64,000 nucleotides of DNA from Rhizobium sp. CC-YZS058 (GTDB lineage Bacteria > Pseudomonadota > Alphaproteobacteria > Rhizobiales > Rhizobiaceae). The notes under the pieces are model-generated. The model saw only the letters and a list, made by a program, of their open reading frames with translations, made no database searches and was not told where the DNA came from. Position 1 is the stretch's first letter, and every line of letters begins with the position of its first letter. Below are positions 1 through 8,945 of this stretch, piece after piece. The position numbers were made by a program, and so were the translations under genes. Location of the stretch: assembly GCF_034720595.1 (NCBI RefSeq), contig NZ_JAYESJ010000001.1, forward strand, positions 250,501 through 314,500, in the 5' to 3' direction.

Positions 1-1631
1 CGGTAATTCTTGGCGCGTGCCGCCAGAACGGCAAGGCCCACGACCCCACCCTCGGTCGGCTCCCAGGAAACGGACTCGTCGAACCAGGTCCTTGCCGTCG
101 CCTTGTCGTTTGCGGCCAGATACTTCCAGCCGAGCGCCTGGGCGCCGAGCGCGGACTTCTGGTCGGTCACGAGCTCTTCGAACATGGCATCGTCTTCCTT
201 GGCGAGCTCCAGCTTCGAGCCCTTCTCGGTCAGAGCCCCGGCAACGATCTCGATGTACTGGCGGCCCACTTCGGGAGCTGTCTTGGCATAGCGCCGTGCG
301 AGCTTCAACGCGTCCTCGTCCTTCTCCATCTGCCGCAGCGACAGGATCAGCCCTTCGATGCTCTTTGGATCCCGCTTGTACTTGGAAGCCTGCAGGAACC
401 AGGCGCCGGCATTTTCCCATTCTTTCTGGGCATAGAAATACCAGCCGATCAGATTTGCATCGGCAGCGGAGGATTTCCGCTCGATGAAGTTAACAAAGCG
501 TGCAATCTCGTCGGCGTCCGGGGTCTTGGTGAAGTCGCCATTCTCGATGAAAGCACCGATCTGCCGGCGCAGGCCGTCATAGCCGATATCCTCGAACTCG
601 TTGCTGCCGTCGGCCAGGGTGCGGCCGAGCGCGAGAAGCGAGGTGGTGCCGGCCTGCGGCATGAGAAGGGCGGCCTTCTGCACCGTGGCGAGGCGCAGAG
701 CCGGGTCATCGCAATTGCTCAGGATATAGTGATAGACGTCGAAGGCGTCTGCCATGTTCTCCGTCTTGGCAAAGGCTTCGGCGACGCTCCACTGAACCTG
801 CATCTCGCCGCAGACCATGATTTGCGGCATGGCCTTTGCGGTCGAGATCACGTCGTTCCAGCGGCCCTGCTGATAGGCGCTGTCGATCAGCTTGCGGGTT
901 TCGCCGAGCTTGAGCTTGGTCATCAGGTCTTCAGAGGGTTCCCAGTTCGGGTTCACGCTCTGTGCCTTGGCGATCTCTGCGCGAACCAGCGCGTAGTTGC
1001 CGGTCGCGTAGATATCCCAGAAGGGCTGTTCGTCGACCGCCGGACCTTGCGTGAACAGATCACGCGGGGGCTGCCAGTCCGGATAGAGGTTCTGCAGGCG
1101 GCGCATTTCCGCACCGACGCGCTTCAGGTCGCGGGTCGAGACATAATAGCGCAGCGCCGTAACGTCGACGGCGGGGGCTGCGTTCGCCTCTGTCGCGGGC
1201 TTGGTTTCAAACGGATTGATGGAGCCCGTTGCCGCTGCATCCGGCTGCGGTGCGGCGGTGGCAACCGGTGCCGGTGCGAGAGCGACCGGAACAGGGGCTG
1301 CGGGGGCCGCGGCGGCGGCTGCCTGCTGGGGGCGAAGGAAGGGGTTCTGCCCGGGAGCGACCGGCGTGATCGGCTGGGCGAGCGGCGCCGAAACAGCGGC
1401 GGAGGACTGGCCCGGCAGCGCGAAGGCGGCATTCACGCCCTCGACCTTCTGGCCGGGCACGGCCTTTTCGCCAAGCAGATCGGCCATGTTGAGGCTGTTG
1501 GCGTTCAGCTGCGTAATATCCTGAGCGCGCAGCGTCGATCCCTGGTGAAGAGCGGGGAGAAGGTCCGGATCGAATAGGAAGAGCGCGGTGGCTGCGAAGA
1601 GAGACAGCTTCAGTTTTGATCGGGAAGACAT
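1..1631 (-). CDS. Cellulose operon TPR protein (BcsK-like), C-terminus cut off by window edge
   Basis: Open frame of 543 codons from an ATG at 1631 to the left edge without a stop. The N-terminus is basic then hydrophobic (KLKLSLFAATALFLF), which suggests a signal peptide or anchor. A Pro/Ala-rich linker follows at about residues 60-140. The remainder is helical with repeated W/Y-A-Alpha-type pairs (for example EKEWENAGAWFLQASKYKRD-like and ALGWKYLAANDKATARTWF-like segments), typical of tetratricopeptide repeats. It is the last visible gene of the cellulose operon and overlaps the bcsZ end by 22 bases. Agrobacterium-type operons carry a TPR gene (bcsK) here instead of bcsC, so the role is probably periplasmic export or scaffolding of cellulose. 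The family name is inferred from position and TPR character. Confidence 0.75.
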   Translation of the reverse strand, partial: MSSRSKLKLSLFAATALFLFDPDLLPALHQGSTLRAQDITQLNANSLNMADLLGEKAVPGQKVEGVNAAFALPGQSSAAVSAPLAQPITPVAPGQNPFLRPQQAAAAAAPAAPVPVALAPAPVATAAPQPDAAATGSINPFETKPATEANAAPAVDVTALRYYVSTRDLKRVGAEMRRLQNLYPDWQPPRDLFTQGPAVDEQPFWDIYATGNYALVRAEIAKAQSVNPNWEPSEDLMTKLKLGETRKLIDSAYQQGRWNDVISTAKAMPQIMVCGEMQVQWSVAEAFAKTENMADAFDVYHYILSNCDDPALRLATVQKAALLMPQAGTTSLLALGRTLADGSNEFEDIGYDGLRRQIGAFIENGDFTKTPDADEIARFVNFIERKSSAADANLIGWYFYAQKEWENAGAWFLQASKYKRDPKSIEGLILSLRQMEKDEDALKLARRYAKTAPEVGRQYIEIVAGALTEKGSKLELAKEDDAMFEELVTDQKSALGAQALGWKYLAANDKATARTWFDESVSWEPTEGGVVGLAVLAARAKNY

Positions 1632-2716
1632 TGCGGAAACCTCTCTGAAAGGGCGATAACACTCAAAAAATGAAGCGTCGTTGAATAATAATCGGTCAGT
1701 TCAAATTCAGGGATCGCGCGGGGCGCGGGGCTGCGTCCCAGGCTGCAGGACAGAAGCCCGCTGACGGCGCGATAGCCGGGCTGGGGCATGGCGGCGAGCG
1801 GGGCCGCGGTGGAAAGCTCCATGACATGCGGGCCTGCCGGGTCTTCCGACCACCGCCGCTCCAGGCCAGCCAAGAGCGCGACGGAAGGGCCGCCGAGCCA
1901 GGCGGCGTAGAGCGGTACGCGAACCGCTTCGTAGCCGAAGACGCTCGCAAAGCCGTTGGCCGGGGTCGGGTCGCCGCTTTTCAGCGACAGCCAGTCGGCC
2001 GGCAGGCTGCTGCTCCCGAACCGCCCCTTTTCCAGGAGGCGCTGGCCGGAGGCGAGAAGCGCCTTGGCCGGGAAGCTCTCGTCCAGCTGGCCGAGCTCGT
2101 CGAGCGCGGGAAACACCCAGTAGGACAGGTTGACGATCGGACCGTCCGGATTGGCCTCCGCCGAAAACCCATGGGCGGCCGGCAGCAGAATCGTGCCGAA
2201 GTCCTGGCTTTCGATGATCGCCTTGCTTTCCAGATCCTTGAGGATCATCCGGGCAGCTTCGGCATAGTCCGGTGCGTTCCAGATCCTGGCCGCCCGGGCC
2301 AGAGCCCAGGCGACCAGCAGGTCGCCATCCGTGGCATTGTTGGAATCTGCGACATGCGGCGTTGCCTTCGGATCCCATTTCCAGGCGGACAGCGCATCGC
2401 CGCGGACGCGCAGTTCCTTCTGTGTCCACGACCAGAGCGCCTCGAAGCCTGCCTGGTCGTTGGCGGCGACCGCCATCAGCATGCCGTAGCCCTGGCCTTC
2501 GCTGTGGGAGATGCCGCCATTCGCCTGATCGACGACCCGGCCTTCGTCCACAAAGACCGACTTGTAGAGCCACCAGGCACCGGCCAGGTAATCGCCGGGG
2601 AGGATGGTGGTCATCGCGGCATCCCCTTTCGTGACCGGCCCGGTGGCGAAGGCAGGCGCTGCGATAGAGAGCAGCATTGCCACGCCGGCCGCCAGGCCGA
2701 ATGCTGCCTTAGACAT
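1610..2716 (-). CDS. bcsZ: Periplasmic endo-1,4-beta-glucanase BcsZ (GH8)
   Basis: 368-residue glycoside hydrolase family 8 enzyme that cleaves beta-1,4-glucan in the periplasm and is needed for normal cellulose export. A signal peptide ends near AAPAFA (residue 24). The GH8 general acid is E73 in ISHSEGQGYGM, and the second acidic motif ATDGD lies at residues 128-132. The ATG at 2716 is chosen because it begins the signal peptide; the frame stays open upstream to 2779, inside bcsB. Its start overlaps the bcsB stop by 8 bases and its end overlaps the downstream TPR gene, so the operon is translationally coupled. Confidence 0.93.
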   Translation of the reverse strand: MSKAAFGLAAGVAMLLSIAAPAFATGPVTKGDAAMTTILPGDYLAGAWWLYKSVFVDEGRVVDQANGGISHSEGQGYGMLMAVAANDQAGFEALWSWTQKELRVRGDALSAWKWDPKATPHVADSNNATDGDLLVAWALARAARIWNAPDYAEAARMILKDLESKAIIESQDFGTILLPAAHGFSAEANPDGPIVNLSYWVFPALDELGQLDESFPAKALLASGQRLLEKGRFGSSSLPADWLSLKSGDPTPANGFASVFGYEAVRVPLYAAWLGGPSVALLAGLERRWSEDPAGPHVMELSTAAPLAAMPQPGYRAVSGLLSCSLGRSPAPRAIPEFELTDYYSTTLHFLSVIALSERFPQCLPDQN

Positions 2717-5084
2717 TCTTTTCCCGCCCGGTGAGAAGCGCCATGTAGGTGCCGATGCCAAGCAGGATCGCCGAGGCAAGAAGCGCGACGATGTAGATCG
2801 AGGCGTTGTTGGCCAGCCAGCTCGCCAGCACCAGCCGCAGGTTGGAGAGGCTCATCGGCTGGGTCTGGAACAGCGTCTGGTTCTTCGCTTCCTGCCGGTC
2901 GAGCACGCTCCCGGTCTGGGAGAAGGCCTGGACTGCGCCGCCAAGCTTGTTCCAGACATTGACGTCGGTCAGCACATCGGTGCCGGCTGCAATCTCATTG
3001 GCGCTTTTGGAAGCAACCACCGTCCACAACCCGCCGTCGCGCGCCGTGTTCTGGGCAATGAGGAAGGCGGTTTCGGCCGTGGGGGCATAGCTCGGGCGGG
3101 CACCATCGACACCCAGCAGCGAACGGAAGGGGCCGATGTCGAACTTCGACAGTTCACCGACCACCTTCTGGCGGGTGACCTGCAGGAGGTGAATGGCGGT
3201 TTCGGCAACGCCGTCCGTCGGAGCGGAAAGATCCGCCGCCTGGTCCAGCAGGCCGGCGACGACCTGGCGCTGGGCATCGGCATGCGGGCCGAAATTCTCC
3301 ATTGCGGCCACTTCGAAAGGCGAGGCCTTGGCACCGGCCATGTTGCGCAGGTTGACCAGGTTGAGGTTCATGCGGCTGACCAGTTCCGAGGGCAGCGTGT
3401 CATAGCCACCGAAAGCGATCAGGTTCGTGCTCATGGTCGGCAGGATGGAGGTGTAGTGCATGGTCTTCACCTGGCCGGAGGAGAAGGCCATCTTGGCGAC
3501 CATGGTGGCGGCGGCGTCGACGCTCTTGGCCTCGTAGTTCGGCGCCAGAAGGTAGGTCGGCGCGTCGTCGCCCGCGTCGATCCCGGAGCGCAGGCCGGAG
3601 GAGAGGCCGGCGATGTCGGGATAGCGGCCGACGCGTGCGTAGTTCGGAATGTCGAAATAAGATCCGCCATCGATCGACAGGCGGACATTGGCGGTCGCCG
3701 CATCGACGGACTGGCAGGCATTGTCCGCCTCCGAGGGCAGGCGCGCCTCGATGCGCAGCGTGTTCTGGCCGGGGCGCAGCGCGGCAAAGGGGATCGGCAG
3801 GCGCTGGTCGCGGATCGCGCCGCCGCGGGCCGAGCTCAGCGGAATGTTGGCGACCACCTTGTCGTTTGCCTTCACGACCAGCTCGGCATTGGGCGACAGG
3901 CCGCCGGCATAGAGCGCGTTGAGGTGGAAGTTCATATTGGAATAGGCGCCCGGGTAGAAGTCGGACGGCATGGTGAAGGTAACGGTCGAATTGGCGTAAC
4001 GACCGTTGAAGGGCTTGGCCATGTAGCCGAGGTCGGAGAGAGAGACCGTTTCGCCGGGGGCGAGCAGGCGGCCCTTGATGTTCTGCAGGGCAGCCAGACC
4101 CTCCGGCGTGCCGACCGGCTGTTCGTTGAGCGCCTGGCGGACGAATTCGGCAGCCTTGGCATCGAGGTCGCCTTCGCTCTGGCCGGCGATGACCAGGCTG
4201 CGGCGATCGTCTGTGGCGCCGGCAGCGACCACGCCACCGCGCATGCTGGCGGCTTCGCTGAGGCCCGGAGCGGAACCCAGCGCATCCACCGTGCCGATAT
4301 AGATGTCGATGCCGGGGCCCGTGCCGGGCGTCGTGGCGAACTGAACCTTCGGGTGGCTGAAGTTGCCGGCGATGGTGAGAGCCTGGATGACTGTCAGCGC
4401 CCGGTCATAGGCGTTCATCTGGGCGCCGGCGGGCAGGATCACCCGCAGATCGGTCCGCCCCTCGACCGTGCCGGACATCGGCATCAGGTCGACCATCGAC
4501 AGGCTGCCGGTCTTGTGGCCGGCAAAGACGAAGCCGCTCGTCGCAGGATCGATCTTCGTCCACAGCTCGTAGGTGGCATCGATGCTGCAATCGACGCGGT
4601 GGCGGTGATCGGCTTCGAGCGAGATCGCGTTGTAGCCCGGCTGGATGACGCCGGCCGGTACGGCAAACTCCACCCGGCGCGGATCGCCGGCAACGAGACC
4701 AGCCGTGCCGATGTCCTTGCCGTTGATGCGCACGACGAGGGCCGAGCGTTCCGGAGCGGCGGAGATCGCGGTCTGCAGGGTCAGCACCAGCTTCGCCGTC
4801 GTCGAGGCTTCGTCGGGAAGCGCGAAGAAGGACAGCTGGCGGCTGGCGGTTTCGCCGCCGAAGAAGAGGTCGTACTGGCTGGCGGCCATCTTGCGGAACG
4901 TGCCGCCATCCTGACCGAGATCCGGGGCAGCCGGAGCCGCAGCACCGTTGCCCGCAGCGGCCGGAGCCGCCGCCGGGGTGTTGAACTTGAACGGCACGGC
5001 CGTATCGGCGAAGGCGGGGGCGGCAAGGCTGCCCAGCGCGATCGAGGACAGGAGAGCCAGAGAGAGTGTGCGTGTCTTGAACAT
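2709..5084 (-). CDS. bcsB: Cellulose synthase regulatory subunit BcsB
   Basis: 791-residue periplasmic partner of BcsA that guides the nascent glucan and is needed for synthase activity. It has a cleavable signal peptide (residues 1-26, ending APAFA), an Ala/Pro-rich linker, then alternating carbohydrate-binding and flavodoxin-like domains. A single C-terminal membrane helix (IYIVALLASAILLGIGTYMA) ends in a short basic tail. This is the usual BcsB architecture and length. The start has AGAGGA eight bases upstream. It lies 22 bases after bcsA and overlaps bcsZ by 8 bases, so it is the second gene of the operon. Confidence 0.95.
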   Translation of the reverse strand: MFKTRTLSLALLSSIALGSLAAPAFADTAVPFKFNTPAAAPAAAGNGAAAPAAPDLGQDGGTFRKMAASQYDLFFGGETASRQLSFFALPDEASTTAKLVLTLQTAISAAPERSALVVRINGKDIGTAGLVAGDPRRVEFAVPAGVIQPGYNAISLEADHRHRVDCSIDATYELWTKIDPATSGFVFAGHKTGSLSMVDLMPMSGTVEGRTDLRVILPAGAQMNAYDRALTVIQALTIAGNFSHPKVQFATTPGTGPGIDIYIGTVDALGSAPGLSEAASMRGGVVAAGATDDRRSLVIAGQSEGDLDAKAAEFVRQALNEQPVGTPEGLAALQNIKGRLLAPGETVSLSDLGYMAKPFNGRYANSTVTFTMPSDFYPGAYSNMNFHLNALYAGGLSPNAELVVKANDKVVANIPLSSARGGAIRDQRLPIPFAALRPGQNTLRIEARLPSEADNACQSVDAATANVRLSIDGGSYFDIPNYARVGRYPDIAGLSSGLRSGIDAGDDAPTYLLAPNYEAKSVDAAATMVAKMAFSSGQVKTMHYTSILPTMSTNLIAFGGYDTLPSELVSRMNLNLVNLRNMAGAKASPFEVAAMENFGPHADAQRQVVAGLLDQAADLSAPTDGVAETAIHLLQVTRQKVVGELSKFDIGPFRSLLGVDGARPSYAPTAETAFLIAQNTARDGGLWTVVASKSANEIAAGTDVLTDVNVWNKLGGAVQAFSQTGSVLDRQEAKNQTLFQTQPMSLSNLRLVLASWLANNASIYIVALLASAILLGIGTYMALLTGREKNV

Positions 5085-5106
5085 GGTCGGTTTCCTCTGC
5101 TGGCCG

Positions 5107-7308
5107 TCAGGCGGCCTTGGCGACGGACGAAGGCGTTTCCACCGGACGACGGCGGCGCGTGGAGCGCTCCGAGGTCGGCTTGGAAGACAGCCCTGCCGTG
5201 ATGGCCAGGAAGGGGCAGACCACGGCCCAGCGGACCAGGGTCAGGAGTGCGACCGGATAGGACCGCCGCTGCTGGCGAGCAGCACGCAGCGAGCGGGGCA
5301 GGTCAAGGTCGCGCAGCATCAGATTGGCGATCGCATCGTAATGCTGCGGTTCGGCATCGATCTCGACGGCGATGCTGCGGTTGTTGTCGGCCAGCGGCTT
5401 GCCGATGAAGAGCGGGATGGTGGTGATCAGGGCATTGTTGGCACCCTCGGTGACGATCAGCCGCCCATATTCGCCGGTGCGCGGCGGAATGCCCTTCGAC
5501 AGTTCCAGAACTGCCTTCTGCGAGGAGATCTGGCGAACCGTCACCGGCATGATCTGGGTCCCGATCTCGAGTTCCGCCTTGCGGGCAACCGGCAGGCTGA
5601 TCCCGTCGATGTCGCTCGGCTGCTCGGTGACGATGCCGAGCGCTGCGCCGGCAATGATCAGGTTCAGCAGGTTCCAGGCGCCGGTGATGATGATGAGCTC
5701 ACCCAGAGCCGGTTCGGTCTGGTAGCGGTAGACGGCGTAGGCGAGCACCATGCCGAGGCCGACGAAGATCAGGAAGAAGGGCCAGGCGAGGTTGGACAGC
5801 TGGCGCTGCTGCAGCGAGATGCCCTTGTCGGTGACGTTGAAGGTCGGCTTGCGCGGGTTGAGGAGGACGCTGACGATCGCCCGGACCAGGAAGACCGACT
5901 GGACATATTCGTAGAGCTCGGAGATCCAGGGCCAGCGCAGCTTGCCATAGAGATAGTTGCGCAGGATTTCGGACGCGGTGAGGTAGGTGACCGTGTAGGC
6001 GAAGAAGTCCTCGGCAGACGCGTTGAAGATCTTCAGGTTGAACAGGATGAACAGGACCGGCGCGACCAGGAAGGCGGCGCGGACGAAGGGGAACATCCAG
6101 AAGAAGCAGGAGGACAGGTAGCTGATGCGCTGGGCGAAGGTCAGGCCCTGCTTGAAGAGCGGGTTCTTCAGCAGGAGGATCTGGATCATGCCGCGGCACC
6201 AGCGCGAGCGCTGCCCGATGAAGGAGGAGAAGGTCTCCGGCTGCAGGCCGGTGATCAGCGGCTTGTCGACATAGACGCTGTTCCAGCCGCGGGAATGCAG
6301 CTCGAGCGCGGTTTCGCAGTCTTCGGTGATGGTGATGCCGGAGAAGCCGCCGACCTCGTCCAGAGCTTCGCGGCGCAGAACGGCCGCCGAGCCGCAGAAG
6401 AAGGAGGCGTTCCAGCGGTCGAGACCCTTCTGGATCAGCGAGTAGAACATCTCGTTTTCGGCCGGCATGTGCTTGTAGGTGCCGAGGTTGCGCTCGACCG
6501 GGTCCGGATTGGCGAAGAAGTGCGGCGTCTGGACCAGGAAGAGGTCCGGATCCTCGCCGAAATAGCCGACGGTTTCGCGCAGGAAGTTGCGCTCGGGGGC
6601 GTGGTCGGCGTCGAAGACGGCGATCAGCTGGCCGCCACTGCGCTCCATGCCGGCATTGAGGTTGCCTGCCTTGGCGTGCACGTTTTCGGCACGGGTGCGG
6701 TAATAGACGCCGAGGTCGTTGCACAGCGCGCGCAGCTCTTCACCGCGCTTGACGGCGGCTGCCGCGGCTTCCGGATCGGCGCTGTTGCGCTTCTGCTCCG
6801 TGGCGCCGTCATCCAGCAGGAAAACGTTCAGCTTGTCGGCCGGATAGTCCATCCGGGCGGCTGCGGCGAGCGTCAGCGACAGGATCTCGGCGCTCTCGTT
6901 GTAGGACGGAACGAACACGTCGACCGTCGGCAGGTCTTCATCGGACTGCTTTGCCGGGGCCTTGCGTTCGATCGGGTCAACCACCACGAAGACGCTGACG
7001 AAGAACATGAAGATGCAGAACATCTCCGCCGTGTAGAGCAGGATGCCCGGAATGAAGGACATCGGATCGTCGATCGGCGGCAGCGTGCTCGTCGTTCTCC
7101 AGTAAGCGTAGCGCAGAACGATGATGCTCGCCGTTGCCAGCGCCACATAACGAAGCGCGCCCTTCGACTGGAAGCGGGTGATGACGAAGAGGAAGGCGAT
7201 GGTGATGATCGAGACGGTCAGCTGAATATCGGCGCCGACCGGCTGAAGGATGAGAGCAAAAATTGCGACTGTGGCAACCATCCATAATGTAAGAGATAGT
7301 AAACGCAT
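5107..7308 (-). CDS. bcsA: Cellulose synthase catalytic subunit (UDP-forming) BcsA
   Basis: 733-residue inner-membrane GT2 processive glycosyltransferase polymerising UDP-glucose into beta-1,4-glucan. Visible motifs are DDG (166-168), DAD (233-235), TED (328-330), QxxRW (366-370) and the gating-loop FNVTDKG (490-496), flanked by N-terminal and central membrane helices. A PilZ-like segment follows from about residue 562, but I cannot find the c-di-GMP signature RxxxR plus D/NxSxxG in it; the equivalent stretches read TEQPSDI and RQISSQKAV. A final membrane helix (about 686-707) and an Arg-rich tail close the protein. It is the first gene of the bcs operon. Start has GGGG about seven bases upstream. 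Confidence 0.95.
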   Translation of the reverse strand: MRLLSLTLWMVATVAIFALILQPVGADIQLTVSIITIAFLFVITRFQSKGALRYVALATASIIVLRYAYWRTTSTLPPIDDPMSFIPGILLYTAEMFCIFMFFVSVFVVVDPIERKAPAKQSDEDLPTVDVFVPSYNESAEILSLTLAAAARMDYPADKLNVFLLDDGATEQKRNSADPEAAAAAVKRGEELRALCNDLGVYYRTRAENVHAKAGNLNAGMERSGGQLIAVFDADHAPERNFLRETVGYFGEDPDLFLVQTPHFFANPDPVERNLGTYKHMPAENEMFYSLIQKGLDRWNASFFCGSAAVLRREALDEVGGFSGITITEDCETALELHSRGWNSVYVDKPLITGLQPETFSSFIGQRSRWCRGMIQILLLKNPLFKQGLTFAQRISYLSSCFFWMFPFVRAAFLVAPVLFILFNLKIFNASAEDFFAYTVTYLTASEILRNYLYGKLRWPWISELYEYVQSVFLVRAIVSVLLNPRKPTFNVTDKGISLQQRQLSNLAWPFFLIFVGLGMVLAYAVYRYQTEPALGELIIITGAWNLLNLIIAGAALGIVTEQPSDIDGISLPVARKAELEIGTQIMPVTVRQISSQKAVLELSKGIPPRTGEYGRLIVTEGANNALITTIPLFIGKPLADNNRSIAVEIDAEPQHYDAIANLMLRDLDLPRSLRAARQQRRSYPVALLTLVRWAVVCPFLAITAGLSSKPTSERSTRRRRPVETPSSVAKAA

Positions 7309-7793
7309 TTGAATGACCCCAATTTAATATTCCGTTAGGGAAAGGCATGCGCACTCTATTGTCAATCAAGAGAGTCTTAACGATTTTTATTTGATTTTAT
7401 TGTGCATAAAATTTTATCAGTTGCCTGCGATGCAGTCAGTGGAGACGCCTTGCCTTGGGTTGTATGGAGCATGGATCATCCATTATTTTTTACCCTTAGT
7501 TGTATCTTCGATGCAGTTTTCTTCTGAAATTGCCTGATCGGTTAATTTAACCTAAATCGAATTTTCCCCACTTGTCGTTTGCCTGAGGCGTGCAATCTGT
7601 CCGTCTCTTCAGGCCGAGAGAGTCATTCGAGCAAGGACTCTCCCTTGCCGGAAGATGAGCCGCGACCGGATCGAAATGTCCCAAACCGACGCAGCAAACT
7701 TTCGTGGCCGACCGACTACAAGCCATCGTTGCCGATGGTTGTTAATTTTAGAAACATCTGATTTCTCGAAGGCGGCGGGAATCGCTCGTGCGC
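7309..7793. other. Intergenic region upstream of bcsA
   Basis: About 485 bases between the bcsA start and the terminator of the neighbouring HD-GYP operon. The half next to bcsA (about 7310-7570) is conspicuously AT-rich for this window and must carry the bcs promoter, but I could not place -35/-10 boxes with confidence. No bcsN-like gene lies here. A 60-codon plus-strand frame at 7579-7761 has no recognisable features. Confidence 0.6.
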
Positions 7794-7798
7794 AAAAA

Positions 7799-7828
7799 AA
7801 GACCCCGCCTGCGAGGAGGCGGGGTCTT
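7799..7828 (-). terminator. Rho-independent terminator of the HD-GYP operon
   Basis: Perfect 12-bp stem (AAGACCCCGCCT at 7799-7810 pairing with 7817-7828), six-base loop, and on the minus strand a run of T directly after the stem (7794-7800). It lies about 40 bases past the stop of the minus-strand response-regulator gene. Confidence 0.92.
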
Positions 7829-7868
7829 GCGCTGCGGTTGAATGATAAGAGACGGCTCGTCTTCGTGC

Positions 7869-8933
7869 CTAGGCGCTGGCAGCCATCTCGGCCCGCTGCG
7901 GCAGGGCGTCGTAATTGGCAAGGCGAATGGCGAGGATGGAGGGGAGGGCCGTCTTGAAAGCTTCGACGCAGCGCGGATCGAACTGGGTGCCGGCGCGGGC
8001 AAGGATGTGATCGACCGCCCGCTCGACCGGCCAAGCCTCCTTGTAGGGGCGCGCCATGGTCAGCGCGTCGAAATTGTCGGCCACCGCCACGATCCGGCCG
8101 GAGAGCGGAATGGCCTCGCCGATCAGCCGGAAGGGATAGCCCTGGCCATCCCAGCGCTCATGATGGCTGCTGGCGATTTCCGCGGCCAGCTGCAACAGGC
8201 TCGATTTCGACTCCCGCAGGATATCGCGCCCGACCACCGTGTGGCGCTGCATCTCCGCAAACTCCTGCTCCGTCAATCCGCCCTTCTTCAGCAGAACCGC
8301 ATCGGAGATGGCGACCTTGCCGATATCATGCATGGGCGAGGCGAGGCGGATGTCCGAGCAAAGTCCGGCAGGCAGCCCATAAGCAAGCGCGATCGCTTCC
8401 GAATAGGCGCCGACGCGCATCGTATGCCGCGCCGTCTCGGCGTCCTTGAAGCTGGCGGCGAGCGTCAACCGCTCGATGATCTCCTCTTCGCGGGCCCGCA
8501 GCTCCGCCACGGCCTCGTCCACCGCCGCCCGCAGCCAAGACGCCGTGTCGGCAAGCTTGTTCTGCGCGGCGACAAGCGCTGTCAGATTGCGCATGCGCGC
8601 CTGGAATTCGAGCGGGTTGATCGGCTTGGTCAGGAAGTCGATCGCGCCGGCATCAAGCGCGGCGATCCGCGTGGCCGTATCCGTATCCGCCGTCACGAAA
8701 ACGGCCGGCTTGCCGCGATATTTTTCGAAGCGGGAAATCTCGATCAGGAGCTCGATGCCGTTATAGACCGGCATCTGGTAATCGATCACCGCAATATCGT
8801 AGTCCAGCGCCGGCATCTCCGTCAGCACGGCTTCGGGCGAGGGGAAGGCAAGCGCCGTGCAGCCTAGCTTCTCGACCAGCAGGGTGAGAAAGGTGAGGTT
8901 GGTCGGGTTGTCGTCGATCAGCAGAATCTTCAT
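7869..8933 (-). CDS. Response regulator with HD-GYP domain (c-di-GMP phosphodiesterase)
   Basis: 354 residues. The N-terminal receiver domain starts MKILLIDDNPTN and has the phospho-acceptor region IAVIDYQMP and the conserved VTAD and LTKPINP segments. The C-terminal HD-GYP domain keeps its metal ligands: HDIGK, RHTVVGRDIL, SSHHERWDGQGYP and VADNFDAL. HD-GYP enzymes hydrolyse c-di-GMP, and the receiver domain suggests control by the hybrid kinase encoded 12 bases upstream. The intact HD and GYP residues argue for an active enzyme. Its position beside the bcs operon suggests, but does not prove, a link to cellulose control. Confidence 0.9.
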   Translation of the reverse strand: MKILLIDDNPTNLTFLTLLVEKLGCTALAFPSPEAVLTEMPALDYDIAVIDYQMPVYNGIELLIEISRFEKYRGKPAVFVTADTDTATRIAALDAGAIDFLTKPINPLEFQARMRNLTALVAAQNKLADTASWLRAAVDEAVAELRAREEEIIERLTLAASFKDAETARHTMRVGAYSEAIALAYGLPAGLCSDIRLASPMHDIGKVAISDAVLLKKGGLTEQEFAEMQRHTVVGRDILRESKSSLLQLAAEIASSHHERWDGQGYPFRLIGEAIPLSGRIVAVADNFDALTMARPYKEAWPVERAVDHILARAGTQFDPRCVEAFKTALPSILAIRLANYDALPQRAEMAASA

Positions 8934-8945
8934 GCTGCGTTTCCT

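Noticed and set aside
5235..5295. RQQRR near the BcsA C-terminus as a PilZ RxxxR motif
   Set aside because: It lies after the PilZ-like barrel, directly before the last membrane helix, so it is not in the position of the c-di-GMP-binding Arg motif.
2604..7287. Very long plus-strand open frames (865 and 779 codons) opposite bcsB and bcsA
   Set aside because: They are antisense shadows caused by high GC at third codon positions; the minus strand carries complete, recognisable bcs genes with motifs and signal peptides.
7579..7761. 60-codon plus-strand frame upstream of bcsA
   Set aside because: No convincing ribosome site, no fold or family resemblance; composition looks like random intergenic sequence.
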